Source: Hofstenia miamia | Taxonomy: Eukaryota; Xenacoelomorpha; Acoela | Direction: 5' to 3' | Assembly: GCA_004352715.1 (NCBI GenBank) | Contig: SCFE01000030.1 | Coordinates: 1,501,968-1,565,967 of the forward strand | Length of the DNA: 64,000 nt | Shown: piece after piece, positions 58,204 to 64,000 of the stretch | How positions within the stretch are numbered: the first letter of the stretch is position 1 | Layout of the letters: the number at the start of each line of letters is the position of its first letter | Notes under the pieces: generated by a model | Told to the model about the DNA's origin: nothing | Seen by the model: the letters and a program-made list of their open reading frames with translations, nothing else | The model's database searches: none | Program-made: the position numbers and the translations under genes

Positions 58204-58272
58204 CACTTTTTTCTGATTGGTTGAGAGGGGGGTTCCTTCCCGTGTCACTTTTTTCTGATTGGTTGAGAGGGG
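58204..58272 (+). promoter_or_regulatory. two 27-bp direct repeats with inverted CCAAT boxes
   Basis: CACTTTTTTCTGATTGGTTG followed by AGAGGGG occurs at 58204 and 58246. Each holds CTGATTGG, the complement of a CCAAT box with good flanks. Direct repeats of this sort are common in U3 enhancers. Confidence 0.6.
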
Positions 58273-58318
58273 TGGCCTTTGACCTGAGACGCCGTGGATA
58301 TTGGCGGAGGTGTTTTAC

Positions 58319-58364
58319 TGACGTCATAGTGTGTTGACTGATTAAACAAGTCAGACTATATATT
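58319..58364 (+). promoter_or_regulatory. CRE and TATA box of the LTR
   Basis: TGACGTCA, a full cAMP-response-element palindrome, lies at 58319-58326. TATATATT at 58357-58364 is well placed for a TATA box, which would put the mRNA start near 58390, just before the gap. Confidence 0.55.
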
Positions 58365-59421
58365 CACCCAAATTATCAGATAAAATCATTATTTTTCTTC
58401 TACGCAATTTCGTCTCTCACTNNNNNNNNNNNNNNNNNNNNNNNNNNNNNNNNNNNNNNNNNNNNNNNNNNNNNNNNNNNNNNNNNNNNNNNNNNNNNNN
58501 NNNNNNNNNNNNNNNNNNNNNNNNNNNNNNNNNNNNNNNNNNNNNNNNNNNNNNNNNNNNNNNNNNNNNNNNNNNNNNNNNNNNNNNNNNNNNNNNNNNN
58601 NNNNNNNNNNNNNNNNNNNNNNNNNNNNNNNNNNNNNNNNNNNNNNNNNNNNNNNNNNNNNNNNNNNNNNNNNNNNNNNNNNNNNNNNNNNNNNNNNNNN
58701 NNNNNNNNNNNNNNNNNNNNNNNNNNNNNNNNNNNNNNNNNNNNNNNNNNNNNNNNNNNNNNNNNNNNNNNNNNNNNNNNNNNNNNNNNNNNNNNNNNNN
58801 NNNNNNNNNNNNNNNNNNNNNNNNNNNNNNNNNNNNNNNNNNNNNNNNNNNNNNNNNNNNNNNNNNNNNNNNNNNNNNNNNNNNNNNNNNNNNNNNNNNN
58901 NNNNNNNNNNNNNNNNNNNNNNNNNNNNNNNNNNNNNNNNNNNNNNNNNNNNNNNNNNNNNNNNNNNNNNNNNNNNNNNNNNNNNNNNNNNNNNNNNNNN
59001 NNNNNNNNNNNNNNNNNNNNNNNNNNNNNNNNNNNNNNNNNNNNNNNNNNNNNNNNNNNNNNNNNNNNNNNNNNNNNNNNNNNNNNNNNNNNNNNNNNNN
59101 NNNNNNNNNNNNNNNNNNNNNNNNNNNNNNNNNNNNNNNNNNNNNNNNNNNNNNNNNNNNNNNNNNNNNNNNNNNNNNNNNNNNNNNNNNNNNNNNNNNN
59201 NNNNNNNNNNNNNNNNNNNNNNNNNNNNNNNNNNNNNNNNNNNNNNNNNNNNNNNNNNNNNNNNNNNNNNNNNNNNNNNNNNNNNNNNNNNNNNNNNNNN
59301 NNNNNNNNNNNNNNNNNNNNNNNNNNNNNNNNNNNNNNNNNNNNNNNNNNNNNNNNNNNNNNNNNNNNNNNNNNNNNNNNNNNNNNNNNNNNNNNNNNNN
59401 NNNNNNNNNNNNNNNNNNNNN

Positions 59422-59496
59422 GAGACGCTGCCCGTCTTGTGTTCGAAAGTAAAGAGAGAAAGGACGAGACGCTGCCCGTCTTGTATTCGAGAGTAA
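59422..59496 (+). repeat. tandem repeat in the LTR
   Basis: GAGACGCTGCCCGTCTTGT followed by RTTCGARAGTAA occurs at 59422 and 59466. The first unit begins exactly at the gap edge, so more units may be hidden. Confidence 0.75.
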
Positions 59497-60027
59497 TTAG
59501 CTGCCGAAAAGAGCTTGCTGTTCCCTTTGGAAGCTGCTGAAACGCTTAACAAAACCGGTTCTGTGATAGTCTATATCCAGTGAAGTAAGTATTTTCAAAA
59601 TTCGGACACGATAACCTATTAACTTAGTGTAGTTTTAGTCTGTTGTTTCACCAGGTTTATACTACCGTGCTTACCTTAGTTTAAAATAAAAGAGTATTCT
59701 CAACTCTAGTCGTTGTACATATACTTAATTATTAATTCCTTTCGACAATAAGTATAGATAAAGTACTCATTTCTTTTGTCTGAGGGAAATTCCAAACGTT
59801 AACAAACAGAGAGAGAGAAATTAATCTTATTTTTGATAAACTGTCAGAGATAAGAGCTGTCGCTAGAATATTTTTGTTCCAGAATTCGACAGTACCAGAA
59901 AATTAAATTGCTAGGTAAATTATCTTTTTGGGAGAAATTCCACTAATCCGTGACTGCACAAATAAAACTTTATTAGAAATACAAACCCCAAGACTATAAA
60001 CGCCTAGCCAACCCAATTTTCTAACAG

Positions 60028-60083
60028 TGGCGCAGTCAGCAGGATATAGTCTAGAAAGTATCATCTTTCTAGTGGCGCAGTCC
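60028..60083 (+). other. primer-binding site, present twice
   Basis: TGGCGCAGTC at 60028-60037 follows the presumed LTR end. The same ten bases, preceded by AG in both cases, recur at 60073-60082. TGGCGCAGTC-type sites are found in insect gypsy-class elements that prime with a tRNA ending in CGCCA (I recall tRNA-Ser). The first copy is the likely functional one. Confidence 0.6.
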
Positions 60084-60338
60084 TTTTACATCTTATGAAC
60101 TAGGACCCGATAGAGTTTTTGTCAGTGTTTCTTGAGTATTTAGAGTTTTAAACCTACTGGGTTTTGTTTTGGATTTAAGATTTGAAGCTCAGTAGACATT
60201 TGAGTGTGAAAGTTAGGAAAGTATTGTTGTTGTTAAAACAAGAAGTAAAAATTTAGGGTAAATTCCAGCAGATTAGCTGAGATAGTAATAATAGTAATTA
60301 TACTTAGTAGTTGTTTTGAGTATAAAAATTGGTAGACA

Positions 60339-61802
60339 ATGGCACAGAAATTGTTGTTTTTACCTGAGAATTTTTCTTATAGTGAGAATGAACAGAGTTT
60401 TAATGATTGGTATGAATATTTCCTGCTAGCATGTAAGATGAATGGATGGAAAGATGTGGCTACTAAAACAAACTATTTAGTTGTGTCGTTAAGAGATCAT
60501 GCTCATACAATGTATTTAAATTTACCTTTAGCAGTTAAGAATTTATCTAATCAGAGAGATTATGATAATTTGGTTGACATTTTGAGAAGCAAATTTATAC
60601 CTGTTCCAAGTGTAGCTTATCAAACATTGTTAAGAAGTAGACGTCAAAAGCCTTCAGAAACACTCTTAGAACTTTCTAAGAACATTTTGGAATTAGCTAG
60701 GAAGTCGTATCCACAAATTTCTATGGAGGTATTGAATTCAACATTAGCTAAGTTGGCATTCATAGAAGCAATAGAAGATGCACAAGTGAGGTTCATGGTA
60801 AGAAGTAGAAATCCGAAAGATATCAATGAGGCTTTGCAGATAGCCTTGGCATCAGAAACTGCGAATATCGTGGAAAGAAGACAACAGAAATTTACAAGAG
60901 TTCATACAGTAAAACAAAGTGAGAAAGAGAATAAAATAGTACAACTGAAAAATGAAATTTACATGTTGTCCGAGAAAATTGATCAGTACTTAGATTTAAA
61001 TTCTAATGCAAATTTTAGCTCGGTACAAAAAGACTTTAAAATTAAACATGTAAATTCTCCAGTTATTGATTCAGTACAGCCGGATTTTTATCCCGATTCC
61101 GATTTTTTCTCACAGTTCGATTCTCAAAATTATTTCTGTAAACTAGGTGAAGCTCGTAGTTTAGATAAGAAAGAAAATGTCAAAAGTACATGTAATTTAG
61201 TGCAAATTCTTAAAAATCATTCTATTTTTGATAATGCAGGTGTACAATCTAGTAAATGTGTTCAACCTGTACGTAGTGATAATATTAAAGTTGCAAAGGA
61301 GGTGTTGTTATTTGAAAATGTAAGTCACTGTACGAATGAATGTGAAAGTAAGAAAACTATGTCATTAAACCCTGTAGTTGTTAAGTCGAAATGTGTTTCT
61401 AGAGTTACTAAAATTGAAAATCCTCAGATTCACTTTACTGAAAATCGTGAATTGGCAAGTGATAGAGAAGTAAATGATTCCGTCAAGAAACAAAGTAGTG
61501 ATTTTAATGAAAATGGTGTTTTGATGGTAAACCCTAAAAAGTATTGTTTTAACATAAAATTAAAACAACCCTTTTCCCTTAAAAACAGTAGTGAATTTAA
61601 GCGTAGCAATTGTTTTCCCAAAGGTACAGTACAAAGTTTAGCATGTAAATTAAGAACAATAGTTTTTAAGTACTCTACAACAAAAGTGAATTGCTTGCTC
61701 CCCGCCAAAAAGAAGTATTGTAAAATGAAAGATGAGATATTATTGCAAGATCATAAATTTGATACAAATAAATCTTCTTCTTTCTCAGAAGTTAAATGTT
61801 AA
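60339..61802 (+). CDS. gag: Gag polyprotein of LTR element
   Basis: 487 open codons from the ATG at 60339 (context GACAATGG) to TAA 61800-61802. The N-terminal third resembles retroelement capsid (FNDWYEYFLLACKMNGW; MYLNLPL; LLRSRRQKPSETLLELSKNI; EALQIALASETAN). A coiled-coil-like stretch follows at residues 195-225. The C-terminal half is rich in Lys, Ser and Asn and has scattered Cys, but I see no CCHC zinc knuckle. It would package element RNA in particles. The uncorrupted frame suggests a recent insertion. The gag-pol junction is missing, because non-coding DNA follows the stop. Confidence 0.8.
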   Translation: MAQKLLFLPENFSYSENEQSFNDWYEYFLLACKMNGWKDVATKTNYLVVSLRDHAHTMYLNLPLAVKNLSNQRDYDNLVDILRSKFIPVPSVAYQTLLRSRRQKPSETLLELSKNILELARKSYPQISMEVLNSTLAKLAFIEAIEDAQVRFMVRSRNPKDINEALQIALASETANIVERRQQKFTRVHTVKQSEKENKIVQLKNEIYMLSEKIDQYLDLNSNANFSSVQKDFKIKHVNSPVIDSVQPDFYPDSDFFSQFDSQNYFCKLGEARSLDKKENVKSTCNLVQILKNHSIFDNAGVQSSKCVQPVRSDNIKVAKEVLLFENVSHCTNECESKKTMSLNPVVVKSKCVSRVTKIENPQIHFTENRELASDREVNDSVKKQSSDFNENGVLMVNPKKYCFNIKLKQPFSLKNSSEFKRSNCFPKGTVQSLACKLRTIVFKYSTTKVNCLLPAKKKYCKMKDEILLQDHKFDTNKSSSFSEVKC

Positions 61803-62930
61803 ATTAAATTATTTCAATTCCATAACATTGATCTGCATGTGTTATTGCACGAGTTTGTTAAAATAGTTTTGGAGATAAATGCAGTTTGATATTATAGTTT
61901 GATATTTTATGTTAGTCAATAATTATTTCTGTAGGTAACAAGAGTGGTTGAAAATGAAATGGCATACTTATATTTTTTTTGGATGTTTAGGTTGCAGAAG
62001 TTTTGTAATTAGATATTTTAGGATACAATTAGTTGAGTCAACAAAGTGACAGAAAATAATAAGTTGATGTATTAAAAATGAAGCTTGTTTTCTTGAAATC
62101 AAACTTTTTACTAGGTGTAGCTTGGTCAAAAGACGTCGATACTCTGAAATTGCTGTCGTTTTGTTTATTATATATGAGTTAGGAACACGTGATGTTATTT
62201 GATAGTAGCAGTCATGGCGGGTGGTCTGAAATAATTTTAATTATATTATATTTCACTTTAGGTTTTGATTGCCATCTGAAGCTATACAAAGTCCACTAAG
62301 CTTTCCTTTAGCTCGTGTCCACCACTCATGTTATATTAACATACTAGTCTTTATTTTAGGACCAACTTCTGATTGCAAAGGATTTAATTAATATTACATA
62401 TGTTATACATTAGATTGGAAAATGTAAATGTTAATTTTTCACACCTACGCATGATAGCAAATTATTACAACAACTAAGGTTAAGGAATTTTAGGTTCAGA
62501 ATATCATCAGTTCATTTAAAAATGCCTTTTATTTTTACCTTAGGCTCAAATTGTTTGCGATTCTTCTGTATGTATTTTAGATCTGAAACGAGGTTGTCAG
62601 AGATGTCCAAGAGATTTTGTAATTTTCTGTTTTAGGATAATGTTTGCAAAAAAATAAAAATATATATATATATCTGGTCAAATCCTCGCTTATATGTGAT
62701 GGATCAGCAGCGGTTGGCGAGGTATATAATGCTGGGTTGTATTCAATAGCACAGATGTTGTTTTTTTTATTGCTGGAAATGTGTGTCAGCTTCCATTCAA
62801 TTCAACGTGTGTGGCTCAATTGGTCTACATAAATAGTTGTTTCTGCTCTTGTCTACAGACATTGATGTTTATCTGGTCTATGAAGAATGATATTTCTGAC
62901 TGAGTTGACAAAATTCACGTTCGTTTCAGC
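61803..62930 (+). other. non-coding stretch where pol would be expected
   Basis: 1.1 kb without a long frame. A TA run lies at 62659-62674. It ends in a pyrimidine-rich CGTTCGTTTCAG (62918-62929) that looks like a 3' splice site just before the env-like ATG, as expected if env is made from a spliced mRNA. Confidence 0.5.
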
Positions 62931-62933
62931 TGG

Positions 62934-64000
62934 ATGAAATTAATGGTTATGGTTTGTCAAGTCACACATTCTTGGTATGTTATGGTTCAACATAGGCGTC
63001 CTGTCTGTGGTACTTCATTGATGTTGTGGTCAAAGTACAAGGAATTACAGTTGGTGCATACTCGGAAGAGACGTAGATTACTTGGGATCGCGGCGGCTGG
63101 CGTTTTAGGTAGTTTGGGATTGGGTGCAGCCATGTCAGACCCAGTTAGATGTTGGATTGCTCAATGTAAAGAAACTGCGGACTTGAAAAGAAACATCAAG
63201 GATGTGTTGGTCCAAGGAAATAGCAACACCAAAAACCTAAATATCTTGTACACTAAAACGGATGAGAAGTTTGTACTGGTGGCTACGGAATTGAAGAAAT
63301 TGTGGGAAGAGAAGAGGAAAATTTCGGAAAGCATAGAATCAGTCAAAGAAGTCTTGCAGAAGAAAATTAATCACGGATTTTTCGAATGTGAAATTATAGC
63401 GCCAATTCTCGATCGACAGAACTGGACAGCTCTTATAAATGCGAAGTTAACCAACCTCAAAGCCTTTCGAACTGGCTTACGAAGTTACTCTGCATTGCTA
63501 TTACAAGTCATCCCATCGTTGTCAGAAGGATATCTTCCTCCTAGCTTGGTATTGCCTAGAGATCTAAAACATTTAATTGAAATTCTGGCTACAGAAGAGA
63601 TACAAGCTGAATCACGACTTTCACCTACCCTGTCTACAAGACGGATTTTAGCGTACTATCAGAGCAAACTAGTGGACTCCATCTATGTTACCAAGTATGG
63701 ACTTCATGTATGAATGGGAATTCCATTTAATTCGATGAGTCAGCAATTCTACATTTATCGGGCTACACCATTGCCCATGGCGTCACACTCTGGAGATCTG
63801 TTTACACAATGGGTGCTGGATACACCATTTTTGGCGATTAGTCGAAATGGAAACGAATATTCAGAAGTATCACAAGAAAGTTTAAATTACTGCAAAGGTG
63901 GTGCATTACGGATCTGCGAGAGAACGTTTCCTACGTACAGAAACCGAGGAGTTTCATGTCTCATTTCACTCTACTTCCAGATGGAGTCACACATTTTGGA
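62934..64000 (+). pseudogene. env: env-like fusion glycoprotein, with an internal stop, partial
   Basis: The frame runs from the ATG at 62934 to TGA 63711-63713 (259 codons), then stays open in the same frame to the window edge. Residues 44-47 are RKRR, a furin-type cleavage motif. Directly after it, residues 49-67 are hydrophobic and rich in Gly and Ala, as a fusion peptide is. A long heptad-like helical stretch follows (about 75-145). This layout resembles the F-type envelope proteins of errantiviruses and baculoviruses. No convincing signal peptide is present upstream of the cleavage motif, and the N-terminal subunit is very short, so the 5' part is probably lost. The membrane anchor would be beyond the window. 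Confidence 0.65.

Larger units (their letters stand above)
58150..60026 (+). repeat. putative 5' LTR
   Basis: The right edge is set by ACAG just before the primer site. The left edge is uncertain. U3-like signals lie at 58204-58364. After the gap, 59422-59496 is a 43-bp tandem duplication beginning GAGACGCTGCCCGTCTTGT. The 3' part is AT-rich. A length of nearly 1.9 kb is long for an LTR, and the second LTR is outside the window, so this rests on the signals only. Confidence 0.55.
58150..64000 (+). mobile_element. LTR retrotransposon with gag and env-like frame, no pol in place, cut by window edge
   Basis: Order: long LTR (to about 60026, with a 1-kb gap inside), primer-binding site, leader, gag (60339-61802), 1.1 kb without a coding frame, an env-like frame from 62934, then the window edge. 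No protease, RT, RNase H or integrase lies between gag and env, where gypsy-type and retroviral elements have it. The element as seen is therefore a deletion derivative that would need pol from elsewhere. Left LTR edge, right LTR and target duplication are not determinable here. Confidence 0.75.

Noticed and set aside
1-64000. tRNA, rRNA and CRISPR arrays
   Set aside because: No cloverleaf with B-box, no rRNA-like conserved block and no regularly spaced direct repeats were found on either strand by eye.

Overview
The window is AT-rich nuclear DNA of an invertebrate animal. The evidence is introns with GT/AG ends, a Rac-type GTPase with animal-like exon boundaries, a P450 spread over more than 20 kb, and a mix of Polinton, hAT, Tc1, Ty1/copia, non-LTR and env-bearing LTR elements. 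I cannot name the phylum. Assembly gaps (runs of N) lie at 9060-9332, 35727-36726, 37932-38931, 51430-51533, 53551-53619, 55886-56010 and 58422-59421.

Only two host genes are supported. The first is a plus-strand cytochrome P450 with seven recognisable exons between 6187 and 27716. It has the ExxR, FDPTRW and FGGGIRECIG motifs, but the I-helix stretch reads ALIPKALAS and lacks the usual acid-alcohol pair. The second is a minus-strand Rac/Rho GTPase whose last four exons lie at 56954-56837, 56792-56730, 49558-49424 and 47576-47421. Its P-loop exons were not found, and the protein ends in the CAAX box CAIL.

Most of the rest is transposon. Positions 1-5620 hold decayed non-LTR retrotransposons. 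The P450 introns host a small Ty1/copia element with 133-bp LTRs (8055-11208) that itself carries an insertion, a duplicated segment between 28-bp direct repeats (17935-18599), a structurally complete hAT transposon with an open transposase (20292-22880), and a decayed Tc1 element with IR/DR termini (23962-25255). From 31660 to 40622 lie two dead non-LTR fragments, a broken Polinton-type DNA polymerase B with an endonuclease-VII-like insert, and a second copia copy. A 254-bp MITE at 43195-43448 abuts an open non-LTR reverse transcriptase (to 45292).

The large Rac intron and its surroundings hold a foldback hAT-like element with a perfect 8-bp target duplication (50327-52309), two further MITEs and long TA arrays. 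The right end, from about 58150, is the 5' part of an LTR element. It has a long LTR, a primer-binding site, an open gag and an env-like reading frame with a stop codon, with no pol between gag and env. The edge of the window cuts it off.

The genes do not form a pathway. The layout is two intron-rich host genes heavily loaded with mobile DNA.
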